The notes: generated by a model not told the origin, from the letters alone. Positions 40,905 to 53,650 are shown, counted from the stretch's first letter. The stretch: DNA of 64,000 nucleotides from Symbiodinium natans (GCA_905221605.1 CAJNDS010000280.1:364392-428391), one strand, 5' to 3'. Translations and numbers: made by a program.

Positions 40905-43900
40905 TCAACGGGACTGCCACACTGTGGAACATGGGAGTCTTTAGGACTTTCCTCTCAAACAAGCTAGGGGCCGTTACTTCATGGCCACTACGGTCTGCTC
41001 CACTGACCCCACCTTTAGCGTCTGTGTTCTTGTTACCTGCCGAGCCTCCGGCTTTCTGTTCAATCGCAAGGCTGGTTTCGCCCGAGCCACCTCCTCCTTC
41101 ACTCGCGGGTTAGGACCGCTGGTCTTTCTGGCGCCGTACTACTCCGATGGCATTGGCGCGTGCTTTCAAATGGCGGCCTGTTCCACAGGAGGGCTGATTG
41201 AGTGTGCTGAATACCTGCGTACACAGGCCAGCCTTTGGAGCCTTGATGGCCCCGGCATTGCGAAGAAGTCGAATAAACAGGCCTTTCGGGAACAAAGGGT
41301 GGCGAGAGGCTTGGGCGCTGAAGGCTAGAAGCACGAGGCCTTGTACCGCGTGCTCAAGTCTGAAGGCTGGGGACGTCCCCCCTACTACACATCCAACTCC
41401 TACTCAGGCACTGTGACCAGCTTGTGGGCGCGTGAATTTGTTCTGGAGCCACTGCCGTCCCTTTTCAATCCGTGCGTGAGTGTAACGGCGTTGCTAAGTA
41501 TCTTACCCACCTGCTGGGGATGCCAAAAATTCTGACGCCGCCCGGAAGGAACCTGCCCCTCGAGTGGGTGAGCACAAAGCGGGCATACAGCAAGCTCTAC
41601 AACGCCTTAAATTAATTCGCCTCCTTCCTGTGCGGGCTGGCCAACTCACTTCTGAATCGGCCATCGAAGTGGACTCTCCGAGAAACAGCCCTGTGCCCGT
41701 GGGAAGTGCCTGCACAAGTGTGGCGGCGGTGCCGAAAGCTGAGCGAGCCTGGTGTTGGTACGCTAAGGGCTGGGCGGTGGAGTGCACCGTGGCTCAAGCC
41801 GAGCCCTAAGGCTGCTCGTGGTTCGGTGGCTGTTGCCGTCAGTCCGCCGCCGCTCCCACGCACTTGGGGAGCCGCCTGGCCCCAAAGCTCGACCAGCACG
41901 GACAGCTTCTTCCGAGCGGGGCGGGACCAGAGATGCATCGAGATCACCCTGTGCAAGCCTCCCAGTGAGCGGACAGGGCCAACTCCTACGCCCCCCCCTG
42001 GCCTGACCCAGCTGGCCGCGGGGCGTTTACCGGTCTCCCCTGGCCGAAGAAAGTCGGCCCCTTGTCCATGACAATACCGGCTCCCAGGAGCCGCCCAGGT
42101 CCAAGCCAAGGGGGCCTGGCGAACCAAGCAGCGCCCGTGATCGAAGGACTCCGAGCAATGAGTCTCCTTCCCATGAAAGTGAAAATTCTGTTTGCGGGCT
42201 CATGTGGTGTGCACTCGAGGCGGGGCATCATTTTGGGAGAAGTGTGAAGCCCAGGCCCTACATGTGCTTGCGTGATTCAACTCATTTGACGACGCATGGG
42301 CAACAACTTCGCGCGTATAGGACCTATGAAGAGTTGCTGCTGCGCCTGCCACACCAGCTCCAGGAACCGGACACCCTATTGAGCATTGCAGACACCCTCC
42401 TCCACCTGCCTGAGGCCTTCCCGGCGGCCTACCTGAAAATCTATGACCCCATCATCACGCAGTGCTTGCGACTCTCAGGGGCGCTACAGCACATTGATCT
42501 GGCGGACATACTATCATTCCAAATACCACAGCTGGATAAAACCAGGCTGTCGGATTCTTTGGTCGGGTACGGATTTCTGACCACTGCCCAGTACATCGCT
42601 GATCTCTTCTTTGCTGTCGCAGATGTGCCAGGGGTCACAAATGCCAGTTTTCCGGCTATGTTGTGCTACTCCGACCCAGACTACTAGTTGGGGGCGCTTT
42701 TGCTAGCCTTTGAGTCTCATCAAAAGGGTCCCTTGGGACGAGCAGCCGGGCTGCCTGTAGTCTTGGGCTTCCCTGAGACGGACAAACGCATTACAGACCT
42801 ACAGGTCAATGTGCCTCCTGCAGCCATGGTGGCCTTTCTCGCTGGCCGTGCGTACCAGCTGCCCACGTGCCCTGCAACCAAATACGTGGTGGACCCCCAA
42901 GGACTCCCCCAAGTCCACGGACAGATATCGCAGGAGGCCTTGCAGGCCTGGGCGGAGGCTGCCAAGCACACGAATCTGGAAACTGCACAGGTTAGCACAG
43001 CAACCTGGCTTTAATGCGTTTGTACGGATTTCGCTTCAAGGCTTGCAAACACTGGGGCACCGCCAGTATCAAGAATTTAGGCCAAGTGTACCACCAGTTC
43101 ACTTCCTTGATGCCATTCGGCAGGCCCTCGCGGCCTCTGTTGCCAACCAGGACATTGAACACTTCTGGTCCGTCTACAACTTGGAGTGGCCTGACACAAC
43201 CGCAAGGGTTGAGGTTTTCCTGCGGCGCGTGCTGCCTTTGGAGAGCCTCCTTGCGACGCCTGCAATCTTGGAGCCCTCTGTGGCTACGACACAGGCCCCG
43301 TCGGAGGTGTGTTGCATCTCTTCTGACACTGAGGAAGCTTCGCCTGCAGCTTTTGCAGAGACACCCGAGGCGGCAGACGAGTTTGAAGCTCAGGTGCATG
43401 ATTGGCGTTTTTCGGAGCTGCGTACCACAGACCTTGCGGCCTTGCGAGAAGTGGATGTTTCTACCCCTTTTCGATTACCAGCCCTCGAGGATGAGCATTG
43501 GCAAGGACTTAGTACAACGCCGACCCGGCCTGCTTGGTATGATGCTGCCACCGCCCACTGGGCAGCCCTCAAGGGGCTTACCCGATCCAAGCACCCAACC
43601 AAGCAACGCCTCAACAGCTTCTGGTATAAACTGTACTGCCAGGGCAACCCCAAGGAGCCTGAGCCCTCGGCCCCTGTAACTGCCCTCTCCACCTTTCCCT
43701 TCCAGTCCGGGGAGGAAGGAGCTGTGCATAATTGGCAAGTTCAGGAGGCCATTCGGACGATGTGGCATTCAGCCAAAGCCACCATGGCACGGCATGTAGG
43801 AGTACCCATCCCAACTGGCATCCCTGCGTGGGGGGTCGATGAGGAGGAGTTGTCGCAAGCCTGTCTGTTGTCCCGCAATACAGCCGTCACTGATCCGTCA

Positions 43901-44011
43901 ACAGCGGCTGAGGGATTCAGCATGAAGGACCAAAAATCAGGAAAGCGTGCTGAAACGCCCTCTTCCAGGTACCGTCCGAGACACCCGGATTGGGAGGGTC
44001 CATGGCAATGA
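40905..44011 (+). pseudogene. 5'-truncated SF1 helicase copy
   Basis: Homology to the minus-strand helicase starts at about its residue 835 (FRTFLSNK versus FRTFLMNH), after motifs I-IV, and runs through the motif VI-like ARATSSFTRG to the C-terminus. It is broken by stops at 41326-41328, near 41533 and at 42685-42687, and by a frame change near 42995. The proline-rich linker (41600-42150) is poorly conserved and partly replaced by sequence also found at 18730-18830. From 42202 on, similarity is high (GHHFG, KPRPYM, SESHQKG-type words). The last 300 codons (42995-44011) are open and end in EGPWQ, giving the native C-terminus that the minus copy lacks. 5' truncation with a retained 3' end is what target-primed reverse transcription produces. 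Confidence 0.85.
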
Positions 44012-44033
44012 AGTGCTGCGGGCCGGAGTAAGG

Positions 44034-44645
44034 GTTTGACTGCTGTATTGCTGTTGCTACTCGCAGGTTTCCTTCCTGGGAACTAGGAGGACTCTGCTGA
44101 CTGCGGCCCCAGGTTCTACTTGGATATGTGGCCGGGCTGAGCACAGTTGTGCGCCTGGGTGTTGGGAACTCTGGGTCGGTCTTCCAATTTGGGAACCGTA
44201 ATTTGTGTTGGCTCTAGCTCGGGGTTGCTCCACTGGCTGTCCACCATGGGGTGCCCTGGGCTGGTCTTGCATCCGCTGTTCTTGCTGTCAAGTCCCCACT
44301 GGCTGACCACCATGGGGCGCGCGCTGGCCTTCCCTTTGCTGCAGGATATAGTGAGGGTTTGACTGCTGTCTGGTAGTCTTTCCCCTCGGAATCGGTAGCT
44401 GCTGCTACTTGCAGGCTCCCTCCCTGGGAAGTGTTGAAGGCCCTGCTGACCGCGGCCCCTGTTTCTACTTGGGTATGTGGTCAAACTGGGCACAGTTGTG
44501 CACTTTGGTGTTGGGAACCTTGGCCGGGCTTCAATAATAGAGCCGCAAGTTGTGTCGGCTGTTGCTCGGGGCTGCTCCACTGGCTGACCACCATGGGGTG
44601 CCCTGGGCTGGTCTTGCATTGTTCTACTGGCTGACCACCATGCCT
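44034..44645 (+). repeat. Tandem duplication of ~320 bp downstream of the helicase copy
   Basis: Unit 1 (44034-44357) and unit 2 (44358-44645) share GTTTGACTGCTGT, TCCCTGGGAA, TCTACTTGG, GGCACAGTTGTGC, GGTGTTGGGAAC and CCACTGGCTGACCACCATG. Within each unit the GGCTGACCACCATGGGG word recurs again. Confidence 0.8.
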
Positions 44646-45085
44646 TCCCTCTGGGATATTGGGCCATTTTGTACCTTCCCTTTTCGCTACTGTGTGCCTG
44701 GTACCTCACCGTGTCGGCCGGTAACTCTGCTGTCCTTCTTCGATTTACAGCTTTCCGTGCTGACCTTCTTTGCACCAGTGGCTACATGATGGTGGTTTTG
44801 ATGATCTGGCAAACCCTCGCATTTTGCGACCCCCCCGCATGCTCTGCGCTGCTCGATTACACCTGGATTTCTGCGACGACCTCGAGTACTGAGCGCGGGG
44901 GACACATAGACGTTTGGTGCTCTGGTCTTGCGGGTTGCTGCTGGTTGGTGGTTGTGTTTTGTGGTTGTTTTGGTGTGTGTTTGCTTTGGTTTTCGCACCT
45001 GCTCTGTTTCACCCCTAGTGTTGAGATCCACAAGAACGGCCTACTGCGCTGCTGATGTAGTAAAGAGGCATCGGTCCAAAAAAAC
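44646..45085 (+). mobile_element. Element 3' end with A tail, copy 2
   Basis: This continues from the helicase copy through sequence shared with 18835-19345 (inverted) to the tail GGCCTACTGCGCTGCTG, GATGTAGTAAAGAGG and A(7) at 45079-45085. It gives the likely 3' terminus of the helicase-bearing element, or of a retroposon attached to it. Confidence 0.65.
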
Positions 45086-46080
45086 CATTCGCTCTGGATT
45101 TTCATAGGAATTGGTGCAGTTTCTTGTGAGGTGCGATTGGGGTGTGACGGGGCCCTGTTTCACTGCTCGTCATTGTTTTGTTCGAGTTAGGGTCTCGGAG
45201 ACGCGTTCACTGAATTCCCGGTTGTGCCTTAGGTCGCTTGGCGGAGCGGCCGAGAGCCAACTTACATTGATTTGCTAAAGCCCCTGCTACCCTAGCGCAC
45301 CGTGGTTTTTCGAGGGCCTCAGCCTAGCTAAGTCACACCCCAAGATCAAGTTTCCCGTTGCAAAGGCACAGGCCCTATCTTCAGACGGCACCGATGCCAG
45401 CCCGATGCTATGACACGGAGTACTGATGGTTAAGGTCAAACCCCCCAATCCTTGATTTACCGCCAAACGGTCTGACGCTCGCCCGTGTCCAAGGAAGAGC
45501 ATGTGTGTGTGTGTGTGCTGCAAAGAATATTCATACTGCCCAAGTTTTGGTGTCACATTGTGTGTTGATTCAGTACAAGATGACGGAATTCTTCAAATCT
45601 CCGGCTCCATCGCAGAAGGTTGACATCCATTGCATGACCGTTGTCTGCCAAGCCGCGGCTTTTGGATCCAGTGCAGTGCAGTTGCGAAGTATGGTGACAT
45701 CCTTGGTCCAACAAGTTTGAATTGTGTTTATCAGGCAACGCGTCACGCAGATGTTTCAGCCTACCATTCCGTGTTGCATGACAAGAGTTGGAGGATTTAC
45801 AGGCGAAATGGTCTGTGACATGCAAGGTGACTCGGTGTAAGCAAACTTGGTGGTGTCTGTGCCCTGTCGGGCTATGCCGTCCGGTGGCCACATGGTGGAC
45901 ATGCAGCTCGTGAGTGAAGGACATTGAGCGTGTGGGGCATGAGCGCAAACGTTTAGGGTTCAGGAAAAAAGAGGCTATTAACAGGATTGGCAAGGTTATC
46001 TGAGAATTCTGGTGCCCCTTTCTTGCGTGTTCTTACCTTACTTTTTTCCATAGATCCGCAAACCTTCCTTGATTGTCCAA
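45086..46080. other. Spacer with a (GT)n run
   Basis: A short (GT)8 run lies at 45502-45518. Open frames of 60-146 codons on both strands are unrecognised. Confidence 0.4.
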
Positions 46081-46200
46081 ACCCTCAACCCTAAACCCGA
46101 AGCCCTAAACCTAAACCCCAAACCTGAGACCCTAAACCGTAAACCCTTAAAGCCCTAGAAATAAACCTTAAACCCTAAACCCTAAACCCTGAACCTTGCA
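46081..46200. repeat. Degenerate CCCTAAA-type block
   Basis: AAACCCTAAAC-like words with many substitutions. This is the first of the telomere-type blocks that recur to the end of the window. Confidence 0.85.
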
Positions 46201-46689
46201 CATCACGGAGGCCTGCGGGGTGAGGGTTTAGGTGGAGAAGGCCCCCAGGGAGCGCACAAGGGCTTGTTCGACAGCGCAATCATCAGTCTTACGTACTACA
46301 CTCATGCAAGCTCATGCAAGCTTTTTAGGCAATCAGCTGCCCAAGCTGCGTCCTCAGGGTAACCCGACGTCTTGCACCAGAAACCACACTCCTGAGGCCC
46401 CAAAAACCTTAAACCCTAAACCCCGTTGAGGTCTCGCACGTTGACAAGCGTCTGTAGCAGGACTTCAGACTGCACATGCTCCAGAGGCGAAGCTGGATGC
46501 TTGGCAGCAACCCTAGGGTTTTGGGGTTCAGCGGCTGTCTATTTAGGCTTGTGAAGGTTCATTTCAATCAGATCTGGGGGTTTTGGGCTTAGTGAGGTTT
46601 CTGTTTAGGGTTTACTTTTGGGTCTAGGGGTTCAGGTTTAGGGCAAACGTGTTCTGCCTTGGCCATTCAAGTAGTTTTGCATACATAAA

Positions 46690-46750
46690 TGATGTCTATA
46701 TCTGTAGAGCTATATCTATATCTCTATATATATCTATATCTGTCTCTGTA
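46690..46750. repeat. TA/TATATC microsatellite
   Basis: Alternating TATCTATATC and TATATA words. Confidence 0.8.
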
Positions 46751-47240
46751 ATCGTATTTTCTTCCGTATAGTTTAGGGTGTAAGGGTTGTGTCCGGTTTA
46801 GGGTGAAAGGGCCTAGGGGTTCAAAGCCCTCGAGGCCCAAGACAGAAAGCGAGCACCCAAGACCAGCACCCAATCCCTCGACCCTAAACCCCTGAACCAT
46901 AGGTAAACCCCTGACCGATAAACCCCCGGACTCTGAACCGTCCGGACTCCATAGGAGGCCTTAAACTAGCATCCTGCGTCGGAACTCGACTCGGAGAAGT
47001 GCCCCCTGTTTTCGGAATTCGGCTCGGAGAAGTGCCCTTCCTCAGACTTCGGTGCGGAGAAGCGTCCTGCTTCAGAAACGTGTCCTGTTCTCGGCTCGGG
47101 AAAGTGTCCTGCTTCGGAAATTTGGCCCAGACAAGTGCTCGGCTTCGATTTTTTGGCCCAGAAGAATGTCCTGTTTCGGACATTTGGCACAGAAAGCTGG
47201 AAAAGAGACCGGAACGTCGAAACAGGACACTGAGCCGAAA

Positions 47241-47289
47241 GGGTTTAGGGTTTAGGGTTTAGGGTTTAGGGTTTAGGGTTTAGGGTTTC
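47241..47289 (+). repeat. (TTTAGGG)7 array
   Basis: Seven perfect units in G-strand orientation. Confidence 0.95.
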
Positions 47290-47769
47290 AGCTACAGAGT
47301 TGCCTTTTGGGTTCCTCCAAAGTGCCTTGTAGAAGTTCCCAAAATGCTTTACCTCAAAAAAACCCTAGACCCTCTTTGGAATCGGCCCATACCTGTATGA
47401 CATGTGAGACCCTCCTGGGATAGACCCCGGATTCCCAAATCGCAAACTGCACCGAGTTTAGGGTTTTGGGTTCAACTTTAGCCCCTAAACCCTCGACCCC
47501 AAACCTTACGCCCGAAGCCCAAACCGAAGCCGGTATAATATACAAGAGGCTCAGCACGCCCTGTAGAGGTGCCTCTGCCACGGTTTGGTCCGAGCTTATC
47601 CACGAAGTCGACCGTGTCGAAGGCTTCGTTTGCGGTCTTGCGTTTAGGGTTTCGGGTTTAGGTTTGGGGGGTGCCGGGGCTAACCCTGCCCCAGCCACCG
47701 CACGCCCGCGCGCCCCGGGTCCCCCCAAAAACCCTAGAGCCCAAGTCCAGGACCTGCAGCCAATCATCG

Positions 47770-47870
47770 GGTTTAGGGTTTAGGGTTTAGGGTTTAGAGT
47801 TTGGGTTCAAGAGGGTTTAGGGTTTAGGGGTTAGGGTCTAGGGCAGTTTAGGGTTTAGGATTGGGAACTA
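47770..47870 (+). repeat. TTTAGGG array, degenerate
   Basis: Four good units followed by variants such as TTTAGAG and TTAGGGG. Confidence 0.85.
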
Positions 47871-48788
47871 AGCCCTGAACCGAACTCCTTATACCAAGAG
47901 TAAGACAAGACCCAGAGGCCCTGAGAGGTCCTGAGAGGACCTCCCGCCAGGTCACCCCTTGGTATAGGGTTTAGGGTTTAAGGTTTAGGGTTGAAGGCCT
48001 AAGAAACCGTGTCCCCTCCTTTTCAGCCACAACTTCTCCAAACACGTGTCAAGCTTTTCGGTGACTCGGGTGGCCTAAGACATGCAGCTCCGCCAGCAGC
48101 ACTGGGTCAGTAGACTCGTTCCTAGGAGCAAGTCAAGATGTCCAGCATATTGCAAGCTCGGCGCTGCGATGCATGCGGAACACCGGCAACCCCCTGGGCC
48201 CCACACTGGTGCGTGCATTGACTCTGCTTGTAGCATCAAACCCTCCGGCCAGCAGGTAAAACCCTCAATCCTGAGTCTCAAAGCTTCAACTTTCAAACCT
48301 TTTTTGAATTTTTCAACCATCATCCCCAAACCTCGAGCCCTCAGCCATCCTCGACCACCCTCAACCATCCTCAAGAATTCTGACCAGCTTCCTAAACCAC
48401 CCTAAACCCTCCTTTTCCCTATAAGCCCCGAAACCCTAAACCCCAAGCCCCTAAACCCCAGGCCCCTAAACCCCAAGAGTCCGCAAGGCCGATTCTGAAG
48501 CATCCTCTGAAGCCGGACCCTGAGCGCTGGAGACTTTTCGGGCTCGCAGCCCTGGTCCTGACAGCCGGGTTTGGCACCTTAAAACCCTTTGGAAAACCCT
48601 CAACCCTAACCCCCCTCAACCCTAAACCCTAAACCCAAAACCCAAAACCCAAAGCATGATGTAACGGCCCACAATTGCTTTGTTGGATGCTTTGGGCTGG
48701 CTGGCAGGTAAGGGTTCCCAGCTGCACGTTGAGGCTCTAGGTCAAGTTGCGGGGGATCATGTTTGGGGTTTAGGTTCGGATTGACGGG

Positions 48789-48850
48789 TTCAGGGTTCAG
48801 GGTTTAGGGTTTAGGGTTTAGGGTTCAGGGTTTAGGGTTCAGGGTTCAGG
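48789..48850 (+). repeat. Mixed TTTAGGG/TTCAGGG array
   Basis: Canonical and TTCAGGG variant units alternate. Confidence 0.9.
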
Positions 48851-48920
48851 GGCTGAGGGTTCAGGGGCTCAGGCTTGAGGGTTTAAGATGGTTTAAGAAG
48901 GGTTTACGGGTTCAGGGGCC

Positions 48921-49084
48921 CGAAACCCTAAACCCTAAACCCTAAACCCTAAACCCTAAACCCTAAACCCTAAACCCTAAACCCTAAACCCTAAACCCTA
49001 AACCCTAAACCCTAAACCCTAAACCCTAATCCTGAAACCCCAAACCCTAAACCCTAAACCCTAAACCCTAGACCCTCAACCCTG
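48921..49084 (-). repeat. (CCCTAAA)n array, longest in the window
   Basis: About 15 perfect units to 49029, then degenerate units to 49084. The orientation is opposite to the array 70 bp upstream (48789-48850), so the two face each other. Confidence 0.95.
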
Positions 49085-49959
49085 AAACCATTCAGGTTTC
49101 GCTTTCCCGATCGAGCTCGACATCATCGATGGGCATCTCGAAAGCAGCCTTTGACTCCAGGGCGTAACGTTACACCCTCAGGGTTTCGGGTTTAGGGTTG
49201 AGGCTTCACCGTTTTATTTTGGAACCCATGGTTTTAGTTGCTTGTACCATCATCTGGCCATATACAGATATAGATAGTAGCAGGTTCCCTAATTCTTGCA
49301 ACTTATTTTCGCCCTGCACACCCCTCAAGATGTAGCACTTGGGGCTTTTGACTTTTTGGGTTAAGGATGCATTGTTTAGGGTGAGTTCGTGCCCTAGTCA
49401 GCAGCAGTTGCCTGAAGACTTACTCAATACGTATAAGTGGGGCAGTTTTTACCCGATGAAGCCACTGTTACCCTAGATCCCAAAATGCCGTAACACCAAC
49501 AAAAACCCTTGCAAACGGCCTGCCCCAGACTGTTGGCTTCGCTTGCGGTGTTTCGGTCTATGCTCAAACACCCTGGAAATCCTTCGAACTCAACAACGAA
49601 AAGTCTAGAATTCTGGACCCTGATTTGAAAACCGTGAACCCTAAACGCCCTAAACGCATATTTTTAAAACCCCTTACACTGTTGAACCCTGAACTCCCTT
49701 AACCCTACACCTCAGGTGGCGAGATGGAGATCCTCCTGGTGCCGAAGGGGCTTCCGGGCAGGCGTTCCGTGCATGGAGGGGCTTCGCGGCGTTTAGGGTT
49801 TTAGGGTTGCGGAGTGAGGCTTGTTTGGTTTTTAGTAGGGCTTTCTCAGATCCCGAAGAAGCAAGCAGTGGGGTTTGGCACTCTGCAAACTGCCCTGCTC
49901 CACCTCCATTTTTTGGCAGTGTTCCAAGTGTCGTCACAATGTGGCTGGCTTAACTCTAA

Positions 49960-50290
49960 GTGCCCCAGTGACCCCAACGTCCCAAGCGACGCCAAGTGAC
50001 CCGTCCCAAGTGATCCAAGCATCTCAAGTGAGGCCCCTCCACCACCCCCAAGTGCTCCAAGATACGTGACCCAACTAGTCCCAAGGGCTCCGAGTCACCC
50101 ATGTATGACACCGCTGGAAGTGACCCAAGCTTCCCAAGTAACCCAAGTGTCCAAGTGAGTGAAGTGTCCCAGTGACCCGAGCAACCCAAATTTTCCGGGA
50201 ACTTGCGATAAGTGTGCCACGTGTCCTAAGTGACCCAACTAACCTAAGTCTCGCAAGTGACCCAAGTGATCCAGGTAGGCCAAGTGTTCC
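49960..50290. repeat. Degenerate AAGTGACCCAAG repeat
   Basis: Words such as CCCAAGTGA, TGACCCAAG and GTCCCAAG recur every 10-20 bp across about 330 bp. Confidence 0.75.
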
Positions 50291-50454
50291 TAGGGCTTTA
50301 GGGGTTTAAGGGTTGCAGGGTTTAGGGCTCACATGGTTTCCCTAGACATCTGCGGCTTGGGGGTGTGCTGTAGGGGGCTAGGCTTTGGGCAGAAGGAATG
50401 AGGGAGAGGGAGTTGGGCGACGTTAAAAGTGGGCAACTTGAAAAAGCGACCGGC

Positions 50455-50590
50455 CGGCATGCCAAAAACCACGCGCCGGCATGCCAACAGGCGCCGACAT
50501 GGCAAAACTTGGCTGCCGCCGATATGTCAAAGGCTCGCGTCGGCATGCCAAAAACACGTGCCAACATGCTGAAAGTCCGCGTGGCGCGAC
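50455..50590. repeat. CCGGCATGCCAAAA repeat
   Basis: The palindromic core GGCATGCC (or GACATGGC, AACATGCT variants), flanked by CGCGCCG and AAAA, recurs about eight times at 18-30 bp spacing. Confidence 0.75.
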
Positions 50591-51029
50591 AAATTTGTGA
50601 AAAGCATGCGCCGTGCCGAAACCGACCCGTCGGAGATAATGCCTGTGTTTTTTTCCTGTCGCGGGAGCGGCGTTTTGGGACAGCGTTTTGTCATGTCGGC
50701 GCGCGTGATCCCACCTTGCCCCAAGAAATCCGAAGCCTTTTCATCAAGGCAGCCCGTGTGGTGAACGCCCATTGTGTCTTGGGGCTGGGGCTGCTTGCGG
50801 GTTCAGGGTTGAGGGCTTCGAGAGCTTTGAAGTTGTAGACTTCCTAGCTGATTGTGGGGTTTTTCGGGCTTCAGGTTTCTCAGTAAGCCAAGCTTGCGAG
50901 TCCAGGGGGCTCATCGTCTGAGAATTAAGGGTTCAGGGTTTCGGGTTTAGGGCCCGAAACCCTAAGCCCTAAACCCCAACCATCACGTCCTTCCCTCACT
51001 ACCGCCGGGACGGTGCCTGCGCAGTTTCT

Positions 51030-51044
51030 CCCCCCCCCCCCCCG
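51030..51044. repeat. Poly(C) run
   Basis: About 15 consecutive C. Confidence 0.9.
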
Positions 51045-51289
51045 CGCAGTCTCTTCGTTTCTGTGATTTCGAATCTTCGACTCACGTCGAGCCCGCATCC
51101 CGACCGATGAAGATTCATCTCACTTTCAGAGCGGAACCCCTAAACCTCTATAGACCCTAAACCCCTATGAACCCTGAACCCCTATGAACCCTAAACTCCC
51201 GACTCTTTCTTTTTTTTTTTGAAGGCTTGGTCGAAGCTCTGTGAAGCCCCACAGCACCTGGGGTCTCGCAGTCATTCCCCGCCGGTGTA

Positions 51290-51450
51290 GGGGTTAGGGG
51301 TTTAGGGGCGTTTAGGGGTTTTAGGGGGTTTAGGTAGGGGGTTTCGGGGGTTTAGGGGTTTTAGAGGTTTAGGGTTTTGGGGGTTTAGGGTTTACGGGTT
51401 TTAGGGGTTTAGGGGTTGAGGGGTTTAGGGGTGTAGGGGTTTAGGGGTTC
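51290..51450 (+). repeat. GGGGTTTA-rich degenerate telomere-like block
   Basis: TTTAGGGG, TTTTAGGGG and GGGGTTT words with varying G and T counts. Confidence 0.8.
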
Positions 51451-51484
51451 TCCCCCCCCCTCCCCCAAAGAGACCCTATACCCC

Positions 51485-51770
51485 CCTAGGGTTTAGGGTT
51501 TAGGGTTCAGGGTAACAACCCCCCAAACCCTTTAAACAGAACCCTAAACCCTAAACCCTAAACCCTAAACCCTAAAGTCCCAAGTTTCCCAAGTTTCCCA
51601 AGTTTCCCAAGCCGGATATTGTTTTGGGGGAGTTGCTAGTCGAGTCGTGTGTTCGGGGGGGGGGGGGGGGTTCGTGGGTTTAGCCGGCTTTGAGGGGTTT
51701 AGGGGGTTTAGGGGGTTTAGGGGTTTAGGGGTTTAGGGAGTTTCACGGTGTGATTTTCGGGTTCAGGGGA
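51485..51770. repeat. Mixed telomere-type words and poly(G)
   Basis: Short TTTAGGG and CCCTAAA arrays (51485-51505 and 51540-51576), four AAGTTTCCC units at 51580-51610, an ~18 G run at 51653-51670 and GGGGTTTA words to 51740. Confidence 0.8.
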
Positions 51771-51859
51771 TCTAGGGCTTAGGTTTTTTGCTTAGGTTGT
51801 AGGGCTGACGGGATGCGCAAAACAAGTCTCAACAATTCTCGGGACATTCGGGACCAGCT

Positions 51860-52020
51860 AAGCCAAACCCGAAACCCGAAACCCTAAACCCGAAACCCTA
51901 ACCCTAAACCCGCAACCCTAAACCCTAAACCCGAAACCCTAAACCTTAAACCTTAAACCCTAAACCCGAAACCCTAAACCCCAAACCCCAAACCCTAAAC
52001 CCCAAACCCCAAACCCTAAT
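51860..52020 (-). repeat. CCCTAAA/CCCGAAA/CCCCAAA mixed array
   Basis: Canonical and variant units alternate in C-strand orientation. Confidence 0.9.
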
Positions 52021-52155
52021 CCTCCAAAATGTTGATCATCCGTAAAACGCCCCAAGGCCCCAGTGTTCTCGCCTCGGAGATGTTGGGAGATCTCTTGGGC
52101 TCGGAGAGTTTCTGGGGTTTTAGGAGTGCTTGCTTGCAACAGGGTTGAGGGCTTA

Positions 52156-52208
52156 GGGTTTATAGGGTTTAGGGTTTAGGGTTTAGGGTTTAGGGTTTAG
52201 GGTTTAGG
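52156..52208 (+). repeat. (TTTAGGG)7 array
   Basis: Nearly perfect G-strand units. Confidence 0.95.
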
Positions 52209-52333
52209 GGGGCTATGCGAAGAGCAGATACGGCCAGTGGTGCCCCAAGTTTGTGTTTCTGGAGTGGGCACCGGAGTGATGAACTGGGCATGGGTCCTCT
52301 CCGTAGCCGCCTTCCAGCTTTTGTGCAGGCACA

Positions 52334-52430
52334 CCCTCAACCCTAAACCCTAAACCCTAAACCCTAAACCCTAAACCCTAAACCCTAAACCCTAAGCCCT
52401 AAACCCTAAGCCCTAAACCCGAAGCCCAAA
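52334..52430 (-). repeat. (CCCTAAA)n array
   Basis: About 12 units with CCCTAAG variants near the end, opposite in orientation to the array at 52156. Confidence 0.95.
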
Positions 52431-52649
52431 CACCGAAGCTTCGCAGGGCTGTAATTCCGAGTCTGAACCCTTGGTTTAAAGCCTAATCCCCCCAAAAGCC
52501 CCTCAAACACCCTTAAGCCCCGAATCTCAAGTGACTTCGGCGCGCCAAGGTATCAGCTCGGCTGTGGGTCCATGGTCTGATTGTGGCCTAAGGGGCTCAG
52601 GGTTTGTCGGGTTTAAGGTTTTGGGGGTTTTGGGGGGGTTTTTAGGGGG

Positions 52650-53650
52650 TTTTAGGGGGTCTTTTCGGGGGTTAAGGGGGTGTAGCGAGTGTAGGGTTTA
52701 GGCAACCCTGAAAAGTTGTTGAGGTCGTTTTACAACGTTGCGTGGGCCTCGCGGGAAACAGCTCTAGCTCCTCTTTTTGTGAGGGCTTGACAAGACAGGA
52801 CAAGGCTCGGGGAAGACGTCGGGATCTGTCGGGATGCAGAATAATCCACTTGTTTCCAGGTCTCAAAGCCGTGTACTTCCCCCCACCCCCCGGGCCCCCC
52901 CCCTTCCAGCCGCAAGCACGCAGACATCGGCTCGAAACCCTCTCGTTTGGCAGAGCTGGCACCAGTGCGCGCAAGCCAGCGCACGCAACCGTAGCAAGTG
53001 AAAGCCCTCAACCCAACCGGCTTTCGGGGGTGAGGGTTCAAGGTTCAGAGTGATTGAGGCTTTACGCCTTAAGGTGTTCCGGGCTTCTGGGCTTCGTCTT
53101 ACGCTACATGGGGCCCCAGGGCCCTAAGGTCCCAGATCTATAGGCTTTTGACACTCTGCGTGTCTCTTGTGTTTTTTTTTGACGGTTTCCTGGTGCCGTT
53201 GCGGAAGATGTATTTTCCTTTTTCAAGGGCAATTCTAGAGGCTGCCGTTTGTTCAAAGGGTTCTTGGGTTTTTATGGGCCGGGGCCGCCAAGCAACGTTA
53301 GCCCCACTGCATCTCAAAGCTTGGTATGGGAATCCTTTACGTAACAGGGTGTCATCATTCTTAAGATTGCTATTTTGATGATTGCGATGATTATTCTTGC
53401 GATCATTACTACTGTATCTATACATGTAAACAATGAAACAGCAACAATATTAGTCACGATAATAACAAAAATGATCCTCATAAGAGTATATAATAATGTG
53501 AGAACAGTGATGATGTGTTTGTTTGTTTCTTCTTTGGAGAGGGGGGCCATGCTCTTAGAGGGAAAGCGGCGGGACGCCTCAGACCAGATTCCAGAGTGAG
53601 CCGAGGCCAACTGGATGCATCTGCCTTGCGATTGAGCGAGACTCGGTTGC
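52650..53650. other. Spacer, no gene seen
   Basis: Open frames of ~100 codons near 52700-53050 on both strands are unrecognised. 53340-53510 is AT-rich with GATTATTCTTGCGATC-like words. Confidence 0.4.

Noticed and set aside
48921-49084. True chromosome end
   Set aside because: The array is interstitial, short and faces an opposite array; sequence continues for 15 kb on the far side.
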